A DNA stretch of 64,000 nucleotides from contig CM072335.1 in NCBI GenBank assembly GCA_036874045.1, forward strand, positions 14,218,001-14,282,000, read 5' to 3'. Positions 61,801 to 64,000 of the stretch are shown here, piece after piece. The translations under genes were made by a program, and so were the position numbers. Source of the DNA: Cymodocea nodosa (Eukaryota; Streptophyta; Magnoliopsida; Alismatales; Cymodoceaceae). Position 1 is the stretch's first letter. The number at the start of each line of letters is the position of its first letter. Under the pieces are notes generated by a model. It was not told the origin of the DNA, did no database searches, and saw only the letters and a list, made by a program, of their open reading frames with translations.

Positions 61801-63889
61801 GCGTAAGTGATGAACTTACTTCTGGAGTTTCAATCAGTCAGATGCACGGAAGCAGCAATAGAAATGACTCAGGAACTCCTGGTGATACTGTCAACAAAAA
61901 TTCTGTAGAATTTGCAAAAGAAAACCAGTCACAGTCAATACTGTACCAATTAAGAGAAATGCAAAGGAGGATGGTTGAATTTATAAAAAAGAGAGTTCTT
62001 CTTCTAGAAAAGAATATCAATGCGGAAGAATATCTGAAACAAAACCCAGTAAGTTAAATGCTATTTCCTAAATTGCTTGTTTACTAAAGATTTCAATGAC
62101 ATGAGTTGTATTTTTTGCAGTTTTTACAATGTCTTTTTTTTTCAAGTGATATGCTTGTCTTTATCTCAGTTGGCTTTCTTATTCTTCTAAACTCGGGGGT
62201 ATTTGCACTCAGAAATGAAATGAATTGATTTAAATGGAATTTGGTTTTTTATCTGTTGCTAGAGGCATGATATTTGTGGACAAATCATAGGAGAGTAAAG
62301 ACCTCTACTTTTCCAAGCATGTGTAAATCTAATAGTATCCATTTTCCTACTCAGAATTTAAAAGGAATTAGAAGAATGTCTAATCAAAAGTTTAATATGC
62401 TTTTTTTTCATTTTGATATTTTATTATAAATCGATACTTCCTGTTTCATTATTTCCTAATATTTATTATTTTGAAATTTATTATAAATATATTTATGTAA
62501 AATAGAAAATTGCATTGATAATATGGAATGGTGTTTGAAAGTATTATAATATTATTATAATTCCAACTACATATATAATAATTCAATTTATTATCTATCT
62601 AATAGTGTATAACTTTCAATATATTTTCATATTTCAACAATGTTATTTTTATATTTTATTTTTATTTGGCTTTGCTTGATCCTACAACATCCTTTTATTA
62701 TATTGATTTTCTTTGACTTTTTTTATATATTTTTTGCAATAAACTTAATATATACTTCCTATATTATCATTTTGTATCATTAAAATCAATTGAAAAAGAT
62801 TTTTCTAACAATCTAATCTTTTGATTACATTAGAGAATGGTCAAACCTTTGAAAAACTATTATGGATGTTTTGACAAGGTAACCAGTATCGGCATTCTGG
62901 TATGGTCCTTTCTTTTGGAATGCAATGCAGTTCGGTTAGTCAAAGTGATGATTTTTTTGATAGATATACTGCAATAAGAAAGTATGTGAACATCCTGATA
63001 AATATTATCTACTTCATTCTTTTACGGTGTTCAATGCAACTAATTGCTGATCATTTGAACCATTGATACTCATTTTGCTCTAAGTCAACCAAACATGATG
63101 GTTTTGCATTGCAAAAGTGGAATATGTCAAATATCATAATAATGTTCTTTCCTTGGCAGCATCTTAATTTCAACCCTGGCGATCTCCCTAGCAATGATGT
63201 GGGACTTGAAAATTTAGACATGCTGAGACAAAATGCTTCTGATCCCAATATAAACATGTCTAATGGGTTACTTCCTCTGGAGCGGATTGGTTAGTGATCT
63301 CAATGCAATCTATGAGCATTTTTTGTTTGCTGTTTGGTAGATATAATAATGTGAAATTCATACTTCAATAATTTGTCAAAACTTTCAAGGCACCATTTAT
63401 TTGAGAATCAAGGCTTTTGGTGGAAATTCAAAATGGAGATTTTTTTAATTTCTTTCCAAGATTTGATATATATATATATATCAACGTAGTAGTAAACAAC
63501 ATGATAGTTCCATCTGACACTCATCTTGAAAATTGTGCAAGTTTTACTTAATGGGAAGGGGTCACGTACAAATACATGGTGAACTAAATGGTCAGTTAAA
63601 CGGATATCCATTTAGCTATCCAATAGGACACGACTAAATTACATTTCTCCACATTACATGACGTATGTGAACATATTTCGAAGTGGCTAGGCAACATTTT
63701 TGCAAAAATTATTGATTTTCTGCTATTCTGGATGTAAGTCAGGTATCTTCGACCTGACCATGATATCTAGAATTTCTGTGGCTCATCTCTTCAATAAAAA
63801 TACTGACCAGTGTCAGCAATGCAGTTGCAGAAGTCTTCCCCTCCGACAGCAAGGCAGATCGTTTAGCCATGGCTCAACTCTACAATGAG
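1696..63889 (+). CDS. PKL: PICKLE-type CHD3 chromatin remodeler, 3' half (nine exons joined, partial)
   Basis: The nine exons listed separately join in one frame to 1,149 nt, 383 codons, without a stop. The product matches the region after the ATPase in plant PICKLE: the acidic tail of DUF1087, the LRVLGFN...RAAF block, the SANT/SLIDE-like DUF1086 region ([24 protein letters not shown]), the [17 protein letters not shown] helix and the start of the C-terminal region (AQLYNE). Known role of the family: a nuclear ATP-dependent nucleosome remodeler that helps maintain H3K27me3 and represses embryonic genes in seedlings. Arabidopsis PKL is about 1,384 residues; the upstream PHD, chromodomain and helicase exons are outside the window, as is the final stop. 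All eight introns are GT-AG. Four of them (8.5, 7.7, 30.9, 12.1 kb) are filled with retrotransposons, yet no exon is damaged, so the gene is probably functional. A paralogue such as PKR2 is the main alternative. Confidence 0.93.
1943..2048 (+). CDS. PKL: PICKLE-type exon b (LRVLGFN block)
   Basis: Encodes [19 protein letters not shown] and the [10 protein letters not shown] helix that opens the DUF1086/SANT-SLIDE region. The acceptor is a TAGTAG tandem at 1940-1945, so either AG keeps frame and differs by one residue. The donor GT is at 2049-2050, splitting an Arg codon that is completed by the next exon. Confidence 0.92.
2049..3425. other. Intron sequence with a diverged direct repeat (2333-2428 and 2516-2609)
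   Basis: Two direct copies share the framework AGTCTTACAT...TTAATATAAAGAT...ATTGCTAATTGGTTTTGA...GATGCTTACTAA. They are about 90 bp copies lying 90 bp apart. Family unknown; a MITE or LTR fragment is possible. The remaining sequence has no recognisable gene. Confidence 0.5.
3426..3665 (+). pseudogene. Ty1/copia gag N-terminal fragment
   Basis: Reads [19 protein letters not shown] followed by [11 protein letters not shown]. This is the start of a copia gag and closely resembles the gag start of element C ([30 protein letters not shown]). It abuts the truncated LTR of element A and does not belong to it, because A has its own gag downstream. Confidence 0.6.
3668..4034 (+). repeat. Element A 5' LTR, truncated
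   Basis: Homologous to the last two-thirds of the 3' LTR. It contains a CCCTATAAATAGGG promoter-like core at about 3741 and ends CCCAACA directly before the primer-binding site. Confidence 0.78.
4349..6890 (+). pseudogene. Element A gag-pol remnant
   Basis: Gag reads [13 protein letters not shown] and [20 protein letters not shown] near 4349-4582. A knuckle with CxxY in place of CxxC lies near 4870. RT traces run from about 5880 (copia [11 protein letters not shown] block) to [11 protein letters not shown] near 6455 and on to the RT/RNase H border near 6780. Stops are frequent, many of them TAG and TAA where Gln or Trp would be expected. Not functional. Confidence 0.75.
7287..7833 (+). repeat. 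Element A 3' LTR
   Basis: About 547 bp, from TGTTGAGGC after a purine tract to CTAATA; the terminal CA appears mutated to TA. It carries CTTATAAATAGGG near 7551. Confidence 0.75.
7834..8099. other. Intron sequence, nothing recognised
   Basis: AT-rich stretch between elements A and B with one pyrimidine-rich run near 7955. No coding or repeat signal recognised. Confidence 0.5.
8100..8990 (+). mobile_element. Ty1/copia 3' end (element B): RNase H remnant, polypurine tract and LTR start
   Basis: From about 8120 the + strand gives copia RNase H phrases such as [34 protein letters not shown] and GGNLVTWR, with stops. The purine tract TTGAGGGGGGAG is followed at 8838 by TGTTGAGTG, a typical LTR start. 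The far LTR end is unclear and no 5' half remains. Confidence 0.72.
9185..10200 (-). mobile_element. Plant L1-type LINE ORF2 fragment, internally duplicated
   Basis: Read on the minus strand, 10022-9792 contains [20 protein letters not shown] and a following [10 protein letters not shown], the linker before RT in plant LINE ORF2. About 9600-9520 reads [20 protein letters not shown], the conserved RT entry motif. The segments at 9190-9440 and 9560-9810 are diverged copies of each other, as are 9945-10070 and 10105-10240. Frames are interrupted; not functional. Confidence 0.75.
10241..10503. other. Intron sequence before exon c
   Basis: AT-rich with a pyrimidine-biased end. Nothing beyond the acceptor of exon c is recognised. 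Confidence 0.5.
10504..10578 (+). CDS. PKL: PICKLE-type exon c (FGLGDFDW)
   Basis: A 75-nt exon after TTTTGCAG. It encodes [18 protein letters not shown] and LEEIK, matching the Phe/Tyr-Gly-x-Gly-x-Phe-Asp-Trp block of plant PICKLE. It ends with CA before GTATGT; the next exon supplies the A of the Gln codon. It lies about 8.5 kb from the previous exon, across copia elements A and B and a LINE fragment. Confidence 0.92.
10579..10984. other. Intron sequence after exon c
   Basis: AT-rich. A phrase near 10840 (GACATCAAGGTACCCAC) recurs in slightly altered form near 48565. Otherwise nothing recognised. Confidence 0.4.
10985..11735 (-). pseudogene. Ty1/copia integrase-end to RT-start fragment (element I)
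   Basis: Minus strand 11708-11442 carries [10 protein letters not shown]...[20 protein letters not shown], the end of copia integrase. 11294-11019 carries [38 protein letters not shown] and TWNSI, the linker into RT. No LTRs were found. Confidence 0.72.
11743..11908 (+). mobile_element. tRNA-derived SINE (Au-SINE-like)
   Basis: Has a Pol III box A-like TTAACACAATGG (11752-11763) and box B GGTTTGAATCC (11796-11806) at the spacing of a tRNA promoter. It is followed by GAGAAAATAATCTCTCCC and ends at a T run near 11902. The order and phrases resemble the Au SINE of plants (GAGCCTTxxCGCAA...GGGTTCGA...GGAAACAGCCTCT). Confidence 0.7.
11909..12923. other. Intron sequence between SINE and element C
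   Basis: AT-rich with no coding similarity recognised. Contains a T-run at about 12479-12489. Confidence 0.5.
12924..13022 (-). repeat. Element C 3' LTR
   Basis: About 99 bp. It differs from the other copy by point changes and lacks about 11 bp present there (the repeated CAGATCCTCAAA segment). Confidence 0.85.
13376..17075 (-). pseudogene. Element C gag-pol remnant
   Basis: Gag starts [18 protein letters not shown] at 17075. The protease motif reads SSWIIDSN near 16125, with the Gly of DSG changed to Asn. Integrase runs about 15600-15000 ([39 protein letters not shown]). RT runs about 14600-13736 ([26 protein letters not shown]). RNase H starts at 13687 ([19 protein letters not shown]). 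Several frames are needed to read it, so it is not active. Confidence 0.85.
17619..17728 (-). repeat. Element C 5' LTR
   Basis: About 110 bp, ending CTCACA directly before the GAAGT target duplication. Confidence 0.87.
17729..18299. other. Intron sequence before exon d
   Basis: Contains a possible antisense tRNA-derived SINE (listed separately) and a pyrimidine-rich approach to the acceptor at 18299. Nothing else is seen. Confidence 0.5.
18012..18085 (-). mobile_element. Possible tRNA-derived SINE head
   Basis: On the minus strand CTTGCTCAAGTGGTAGATCC (18073-18054) resembles box A with D-loop, and GAGTTCAAACCC (18028-18017) resembles box B, at tRNA-like spacing. No acceptor-stem pairing is evident, so it is not called a tRNA gene. 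Confidence 0.4.
18300..18361 (+). CDS. PKL: PICKLE-type exon d (YGALFMAHI, short exon)
   Basis: A 62-nt exon between TTATCTCAG and GTAGTT, too short to show as an open reading frame. It reads [20 protein letters not shown] and fits the YG-LFL-HIAEE...SPTFS segment that sits between EEIK(Q/E) and DGVPKEG in Arabidopsis PICKLE. Both junction phases agree with the neighbouring exons. Confidence 0.9.
18500..18576 (+). CDS. PKL: PICKLE-type exon e ([10 protein letters not shown])
   Basis: A 77-nt exon after TTTCAG. The first Asp codon is split with exon d. It encodes [20 protein letters not shown] and then QLIRDK, a signature block of PICKLE proteins. It ends in phase 0 before GTATTG, which opens a roughly 30.9-kb intron. 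Confidence 0.93.
18880..19400 (-). pseudogene. Ty3/gypsy integrase C-terminal fragment (G1)
   Basis: Minus strand reads [20 protein letters not shown], then [11 protein letters not shown]. This is the GPF-IGKVAY-L-LP--S-IH-VFHVSQL region that ends gypsy integrase. It is a second, diverged copy of the segment at 19973-19731 and so is the tail of another related element. Confidence 0.7.
19480..21839 (-). pseudogene. Ty3/gypsy RT(end)-RNase H-integrase remnant (G2)
   Basis: On the minus strand the element starts abruptly in RT at the edge of copia [21 protein letters not shown]. This covers the YxDD site, here FIDN with the second Asp lost. It continues through [16 protein letters not shown] and a RNase H region (FVIECNASK). 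Integrase follows ([11 protein letters not shown]-like region, [10 protein letters not shown]), then the C-terminal [11 protein letters not shown]...[12 protein letters not shown] at 19973-19731. The many stops make it a pseudogene. RT motifs 5' of the active site are missing at the copia H junction. Confidence 0.8.
21840..25268 (-). mobile_element. Ty1/copia retrotransposon H, 5' part missing
   Basis: Inserted in gypsy G2 RT. The short 3' LTR starts TGAAATTAGAGATTTGGG at 21840 and runs to about 21945. The minus strand then gives RNase H ([30 protein letters not shown]), RT, integrase (about 24500-23950) and gag/protease (25212-24823, [12 protein letters not shown], with DSG changed to DSK). 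The element is cut at 25268 by the LTR of gypsy K. Its 5' LTR was not found beyond K. Confidence 0.78.
22333..25212 (-). pseudogene. Element H polyprotein remnant
   Basis: Protease and pre-integrase lie at 25212-24823 ([31 protein letters not shown]). Integrase is frameshifted around 24500-23950. The linker and RT start lie at 23623-23173 ([40 protein letters not shown]). RNase H lies at 22533-22333. Stops and frameshifts throughout. Confidence 0.75.
25269..26661 (-). repeat. Element K 3' LTR (complete)
   Basis: About 1.39 kb, TG at 25269 and CA at 26660-26661. The minus-strand purine tract AGTGTGGGAGAGT (about 26662-26674) lies directly beside it. The segment to about 26354 is shared with the 5' LTR. 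Confidence 0.83.
26662..28775 (-). other. Element K 3' noncoding region and polypurine tract
   Basis: About 2.1 kb without a coding signal. The minus strand contains ATTGAGGACAATG (27960-27948), a phrase typical of the 3' region after pol in plant Athila/Tat elements. The purine tract AGTGTGGGAGAGT abuts the LTR. A C/T-rich run lies near 27320-27345. Confidence 0.65.
28776..28888 (-). CDS. Element K gag, C-terminal 35 codons
   Basis: Continues gag after the copia J insertion: [20 protein letters not shown], then IHEPSQQGG and an Ala/Ser tail, with stop TAG at 28778-28776. The frame is conserved across the target-site duplication (CAATT at 35434, CAAGT at 28884). The stop shows that gag is a complete ORF and does not run on into protease. 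Confidence 0.85.
28889..29129 (+). repeat. Element J 5' LTR
   Basis: TG...CA ends. A TATA-like CTATTTAAGCATGG lies near 28957. Followed after one base by the primer-binding site (29131-29146). Confidence 0.9.
29250..29610 (+). repeat. GC-rich minisatellite in the leader of element J
   Basis: Units beginning CGTCTGTTTGCGCGC-type recur at about 29282, 29354, 29418, 29492 and 29556, spacing about 64-74 bp. Each unit is built from CGTCTGC, GCACG and TTCGTCC phrases rich in CpG. It is much more GC-rich than its surroundings. Because stops are rare in it, long ORFs appear in all three + frames and on the minus strand; none resembles a protein. Confidence 0.85.
29957..31190 (+). pseudogene. Element J gag, knuckle and protease/pre-integrase
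   Basis: Gag starts at about 29957 and shows [20 protein letters not shown] in a shifted frame. 30311-30650 has [16 protein letters not shown] and [16 protein letters not shown]. The knuckle [14 protein letters not shown] has its last Cys replaced by Tyr. 30561-31190 covers a protease motif altered to [10 protein letters not shown] (family DSGAS/CT), with [14 protein letters not shown] after it. Frameshift near 30650 and stops. Confidence 0.82.
31191..32105 (+). pseudogene. Element J integrase
   Basis: HSRMGHLG opens the pre-integrase zinc region, followed by [12 protein letters not shown]. 31539-31823 has [39 protein letters not shown] and [18 protein letters not shown]. 31824-32105 has the C-terminal [13 protein letters not shown] and [20 protein letters not shown]. 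Stops at 31190-31530 and 31820. Confidence 0.82.
32113..33375 (-). mobile_element. Probable solo LTR interrupting element J
   Basis: About 1.26 kb splits the J polyprotein between integrase and RT. The left end TGTTAGGACC is followed by AGAGGGGGTGAATGG and later ACACAGGAATTTTAGGTGGTTC, phrases typical of SIRE/Maximus-type copia LTRs. The right end reads TTGCATTATCA. The inner part repeats TAACT(T/G)...CCGA / GTCGGATAGTTA phrases. No internal coding region is present. A clear target duplication was not found, so ends are approximate. Confidence 0.6.
33376..34405 (+). pseudogene. Element J reverse transcriptase
   Basis: From 33668 one open frame of 245 codons carries [70 protein letters not shown] and the active site [11 protein letters not shown]. 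The family motif DVKTAFLHG has Thr and Cys changes. Upstream 33560-33667 holds [12 protein letters not shown] followed by a TAA. One of the best-preserved RT segments in the window. Confidence 0.88.
34406..35122 (+). pseudogene. Element J RNase H
   Basis: [20 protein letters not shown] and [12 protein letters not shown] at 34490-34708, then a stop. [37 protein letters not shown] and [12 protein letters not shown] at 34787-35122. It ends with the natural copia terminus near CGCC-like GCC before the purine tract. Confidence 0.85.
35193..35433 (+). repeat. Element J 3' LTR
   Basis: Same length as the 5' LTR; preceded by the purine-rich GGTGGAG and CAAGGTGAAGA stretch. Confidence 0.9.
35434..36702 (-). 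CDS. Element K gag, N-terminal 423 codons (split by copia J)
   Basis: Uninterrupted 423 codons on the minus strand starting [20 protein letters not shown]. It has the Retrotrans_gag core ([57 protein letters not shown]), then CCHC knuckle [14 protein letters not shown], a Gln-rich stretch and a coiled-coil-like tail ending RMERQIQQL. An upstream ATG at 36744 is in frame but separated by one TGA. The ORF stops being gag exactly at the LTR of copia J and resumes at 28883. Position after integrase is unusual. Intact length before J was about 458 codons. Confidence 0.88.
36745..37274 (-). other. Element K spacer between integrase and gag
   Basis: About 530 nt, AT-rich and noncoding. It contains no LTR-like end, primer site or purine tract. 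A second element joined here would be expected to leave one. Confidence 0.6.
37275..38410 (-). pseudogene. Element K integrase
   Basis: 38121-37864 has [34 protein letters not shown] and [10 protein letters not shown], the DDE core. 37487-37275 has [20 protein letters not shown] and [13 protein letters not shown], the Athila-type C-terminus, ending in a natural stop after NPSYEP. A zinc HHCC region is recognisable near 38300-38400 but is damaged. Confidence 0.8.
38411..39891 (-). pseudogene. Element K reverse transcriptase and RNase H
   Basis: Continues the protease frame. The RT active site FMDDFSIFG is near 39443-39417, followed by [32 protein letters not shown] and [12 protein letters not shown] at 39351-39061. 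RNase H shows [16 protein letters not shown] and YASKTLN near 38990-38900 and [11 protein letters not shown] near 38790; its end is at 38740-38411 ([13 protein letters not shown]). About ten stops interrupt it. Fingers and palm motifs before FMDD are partly scrambled by frameshifts. Confidence 0.82.
39892..41901 (-). pseudogene. Element K N-terminal pol: zinc knuckle and aspartic protease
   Basis: 41901-41629 starts [16 protein letters not shown] and contains the CCHC knuckle [14 protein letters not shown]. 41289-40852 is the acidic linker with [26 protein letters not shown] and YAKYLKD, the region preceding Athila protease. 40821-39892 has the protease [14 protein letters not shown] (family DLGAS) and the approach to RT ([16 protein letters not shown]). 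Stops lie between 41629 and 41289 and at 40850. Confidence 0.82.
41902..42120 (-). other. Element K leader, no gag
   Basis: About 220 nt between primer site and first ORF, pyrimidine-rich on the element strand. No gag similarity is seen in any frame, which matters for the unusual gene order. Confidence 0.7.
42121..42137 (-). other. Element K primer-binding site
   Basis: Minus strand TGGTACCATTGCCAGGG just inside the 5' LTR. It resembles the TGGCGCCGTTGCCGGGG-type site common after the 5' LTR of plant Athila/Tat elements. Confidence 0.7.
42144..43184 (-). repeat. Element K 5' LTR (truncated)
   Basis: Matches 25269-26354 closely. It lacks about 40 bp (the segment between GCGATTC and GTTCGACC of the other copy) and its outer roughly 300 bp. 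Homology stops near CACCTATATAT at 43184, so the outer edge was lost by deletion or rearrangement. Confidence 0.83.
43185..44125. other. Intron sequence right of element K, nothing recognised
   Basis: No coding similarity was found in either strand. The missing 5' ends of K and copia H should have been here if unrearranged; neither is seen. Confidence 0.45.
44126..44511 (+). pseudogene. Captured fragment of a plant nepenthesin-like aspartic protease gene
   Basis: In three frames the + strand gives [26 protein letters not shown][15 protein letters not shown], [20 protein letters not shown] and [43 protein letters not shown]. These match in order the N-terminal half of plant aspartic proteinase-like proteins (family blocks LSSTY, SSSGVLGED, FGCEN-ETG, ADGIMGLGRG-LSIMDQL, GGGAMVLG). 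An AG preceded by CTCTTTTTCCCAT sits just before it, like a retained splice acceptor. One TAA and at least two frameshifts; the catalytic DTG/DSG residues are outside the fragment. Probably transposed or duplicated host exon(s). Confidence 0.82.
44512..45915. other. Intron sequence, nothing recognised
   Basis: AT-rich; TATATATG phrases near 44950. No family recognised after the protease fragment ends. Confidence 0.5.
45916..46110. repeat. Degenerate minisatellite GAGGTC(A/G)-AGGAT
   Basis: Repeats of GTGAGGT(T/C)GCAAGAT / GTGAGGTCATAGGATGTCATTGTTGTCACAGG phrases, four to five units of about 35-45 bp. Confidence 0.65.
46270..47760 (-). pseudogene. Ty3/gypsy gag-protease fragment (G3)
   Basis: Minus strand 47518-47285 reads [19 protein letters not shown] and [30 protein letters not shown] (gypsy gag). 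47060-46857 has a CCHC-like [17 protein letters not shown] with first Cys lost. 46603-46334 has the protease end: [25 protein letters not shown]. No RT follows. May be the 5' half of the element whose 3' half is G2. Confidence 0.78.
47761..49429. other. Intron sequence before exon f
   Basis: AT-rich. 48960-49160 is rich in AAATGG(C/T)CATTTTT phrases on both strands. No gene or complete element recognised. Confidence 0.5.
49430..49557 (+). CDS. PKL: PICKLE-type exon f (SANT/SLIDE region)
   Basis: A 128-nt exon after TTGTGCAG. It encodes [20 protein letters not shown] and [15 protein letters not shown], equivalent to the VKF...FP...RFPGLRSGKIWKEEHD segment of PICKLE. The donor at 49558 splits an Arg codon that is completed by the exon at 61676. 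Confidence 0.93.
49558..51040. other. Intron sequence after exon f
   Basis: No coding similarity. 50030-50160 has a short doubled phrase (CTTAGGT-ACTTTCTAGGAGATGC twice). Confidence 0.45.
52567..53571 (-). mobile_element. Ty1/copia deletion derivative D (1,005 bp) with GAGTC target duplication
   Basis: LTRs 52567-52682 and 53457-53571 (about 115 bp, TGTG...ATAACTAACA) are flanked by GAGTC at 52562-52566 and 53572-53576. The minus-strand primer site TGGTATCAGAGCT (53456-53444) is canonical. Only 775 bp lie inside: RNase H/RT traces ([20 protein letters not shown]) fused directly to a scrap of leader. It interrupts the protease of gypsy P. Confidence 0.9.
53935..54800 (-). pseudogene. Ty1/copia integrase fragment (E)
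   Basis: Minus strand gives [37 protein letters not shown], then [12 protein letters not shown]. Stops in every few dozen codons; no LTRs identified. Sits between gypsy P protease and its right repeat. Confidence 0.7.
55348..55469 (-). repeat. Element F 3' LTR
   Basis: 122 bp, TG...CA. Contains TATATATATAAGGGG. The purine tract CTTAAGGAAGAG (minus strand) adjoins at about 55470-55481. Confidence 0.92.
55482..56027 (-). other. Element F 3' noncoding region
   Basis: About 545 nt after RNase H, holding an A-run near 55910-55930. 55490-55880 resembles neither copia coding sequence nor another known family to my eye, so it could be a small foreign insert. Confidence 0.45.
56028..56589 (-). pseudogene. 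Element F RNase H
   Basis: 56300-56028: [52 protein letters not shown] and [10 protein letters not shown] copia RNase H C-terminus with the DNQSA motif. Upstream part (56590-56330) is in another frame. Confidence 0.85.
56590..57620 (-). pseudogene. Element F reverse transcriptase
   Basis: 57243-57025: [20 protein letters not shown] and [20 protein letters not shown]. 56939-56646: [20 protein letters not shown], where the YVDD site reads YVDI with the second Asp lost, then [20 protein letters not shown] and [11 protein letters not shown]. Frameshift between the two parts. Confidence 0.85.
57668..58544 (-). pseudogene. Element F integrase
   Basis: 58544-57954 is 196 open codons: [65 protein letters not shown] and [17 protein letters not shown]. 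The C-terminal part continues after a frameshift at 58123-57668 ([36 protein letters not shown]). Confidence 0.88.
58578..59100 (-). pseudogene. Element F protease and pre-integrase
   Basis: 59042-58578: [20 protein letters not shown] and [16 protein letters not shown], then the GAG-pre-integrase zinc region [20 protein letters not shown] and CESC. The protease site just upstream reads IDSNAFQH, with family DSG changed to DSN. Confidence 0.82.
59101..60188 (-). pseudogene. Element F gag
   Basis: ATG at 60188 begins [11 protein letters not shown], followed by stops and then [40 protein letters not shown]. 59732-59349 is open: [21 protein letters not shown] through [15 protein letters not shown]. 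The CCHC knuckle [14 protein letters not shown] lies near 59310. Confidence 0.82.
60190..60510 (-). repeat. GC-rich triplet-like array in the leader of element F
   Basis: About 320 bp of three-base periodic sequence (GCGACGACAG, GATGGCGACG, GCAACGAC phrases on +) between primer site and gag. Stops are rare, so Ala/Val/Thr-rich ORFs appear on both strands; they do not resemble any protein. Composition is sharply different from the surroundings. Confidence 0.85.
60537..60653 (-). repeat. Element F 5' LTR
   Basis: 117 bp, with the same TATATATATAAGGGG core; lacks the AAAGA duplication of the other copy. Confidence 0.92.
60659..61675. other. Intron sequence before exon g
   Basis: AT-rich, no coding similarity. 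Its left side continues the sequence interrupted by element F. Confidence 0.55.
61676..62048 (+). CDS. PKL: PICKLE-type exon g ([10 protein letters not shown] and C-terminal helix)
   Basis: A 373-nt exon, the largest in the window. It begins with [16 protein letters not shown] and EVVRQELNL, continues through a Gly/Ser/Asn-rich linker, and ends with the [20 protein letters not shown] helix and [10 protein letters not shown]. The donor is GTAAGT at 62049. The order matches Arabidopsis PICKLE from its HGYGRWQAIV motif onward. Confidence 0.95.
62049..63159. other. Intron between exons g and h
   Basis: About 1.1 kb, very AT-rich, no repeat or coding signal. Confidence 0.7.
63160..63289 (+). CDS. 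PKL: PICKLE-type exon h (C-terminal region)
   Basis: A 130-nt exon after CCTTGGCAG. It encodes a hydrophilic Asn/Asp-rich stretch ending LLPLERIG. Sequence here is poorly conserved in the family; it is supported by frame continuity, splice sites and the matching block in the next exon. Confidence 0.82.
63290..63824. other. Intron between exons h and i
   Basis: About 535 bp with a short (TA)n at 63468-63481. Ends with two possible acceptors. Confidence 0.7.
63825..63889 (+). CDS. PKL: PICKLE-type exon i (AQLYNE)
   Basis: A 65-nt exon ending in GAG before GTATGA. It encodes [20 protein letters not shown] and NE, aligning with the ARVEIAQHYNQM block of Arabidopsis PICKLE. A second AG six bases downstream (63829-63830) would also keep frame and drop two residues. 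The remaining C-terminus lies beyond the window. Confidence 0.83.
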
Positions 63890-64000
63890 GTATGAATAAA
63901 TGGGTGAACAATATTCATTAGATTATTCTGCTTTGTTTTTGTTTGTTTGGACTGCACTATGATGTTGGCTGATGGTCTTCTTAACAAACACCAATATACT

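Overview
This is a flowering-plant nuclear window. It is AT-rich, has GT-AG introns, and is packed with Ty1/copia and Ty3/gypsy LTR retrotransposons, LINE and SINE remnants. Only one host gene is clearly present: the 3' half of a PICKLE-type CHD3 chromatin remodeler on the + strand. Nine exons, at 1696-1828, 1943-2048, 10504-10578, 18300-18361, 18500-18576, 49430-49557, 61676-62048, 63160-63289 and 63825-63889, join in one frame to exactly 383 codons with no stop. The chromodomain and SNF2 ATPase exons must lie left of the window, and the last roughly 100 residues right of it. I cannot name the species. Layout by intron. The short introns (114, 138, about 535 and about 1,110 bp) are nearly TE-free; four introns of about 8.5, 7.7, 30.9 and 12.1 kb hold the mobile DNA. 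Intron 2049-10503 has a sense copia (A, 3668-7833), a sense copia 3' end (B) and an antisense LINE fragment. Intron 10579-18299 has an antisense copia fragment (I), a tRNA-derived SINE and an antisense copia with GAAGT target duplications (C, 12924-17728). Intron 18577-49429 is a nested stack: an antisense gypsy (G2) is cut inside reverse transcriptase by an antisense copia (H). H is cut by an antisense Athila/Tat-like gypsy (K, 25269-43184). K's gag is cut by a sense copia (J, 28889-35433), whose polyprotein is in turn interrupted by a probable solo LTR. To the right lie a captured aspartic-protease fragment (44126-44511) and another antisense gypsy gag-protease piece (G3). Intron 49558-61675 has a sense gypsy (P) carrying a 1-kb copia deletion derivative (D, GAGTC duplications), a copia integrase fragment (E) and, at its end, the best preserved copia (F, 55348-60653, AAGAG duplications). 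The most unusual item is element K. Its order, read on its own strand, is LTR, primer-binding site, zinc-knuckle/protease, RT, RNase H, integrase, then a separate uninterrupted gag ORF, then the normal 3' region, polypurine tract and LTR. Plant gypsy elements normally have gag first. Two copia elements (J and F) also carry unrelated GC-rich repeat arrays in the leader between primer-binding site and gag. No retroelement here looks autonomous; all polyproteins carry stops, frameshifts or insertions. The PICKLE exons, in contrast, are clean, so the gene is probably expressed across introns of up to 31 kb of repeat DNA. Boundaries, motif reads and percentage estimates were made by eye.
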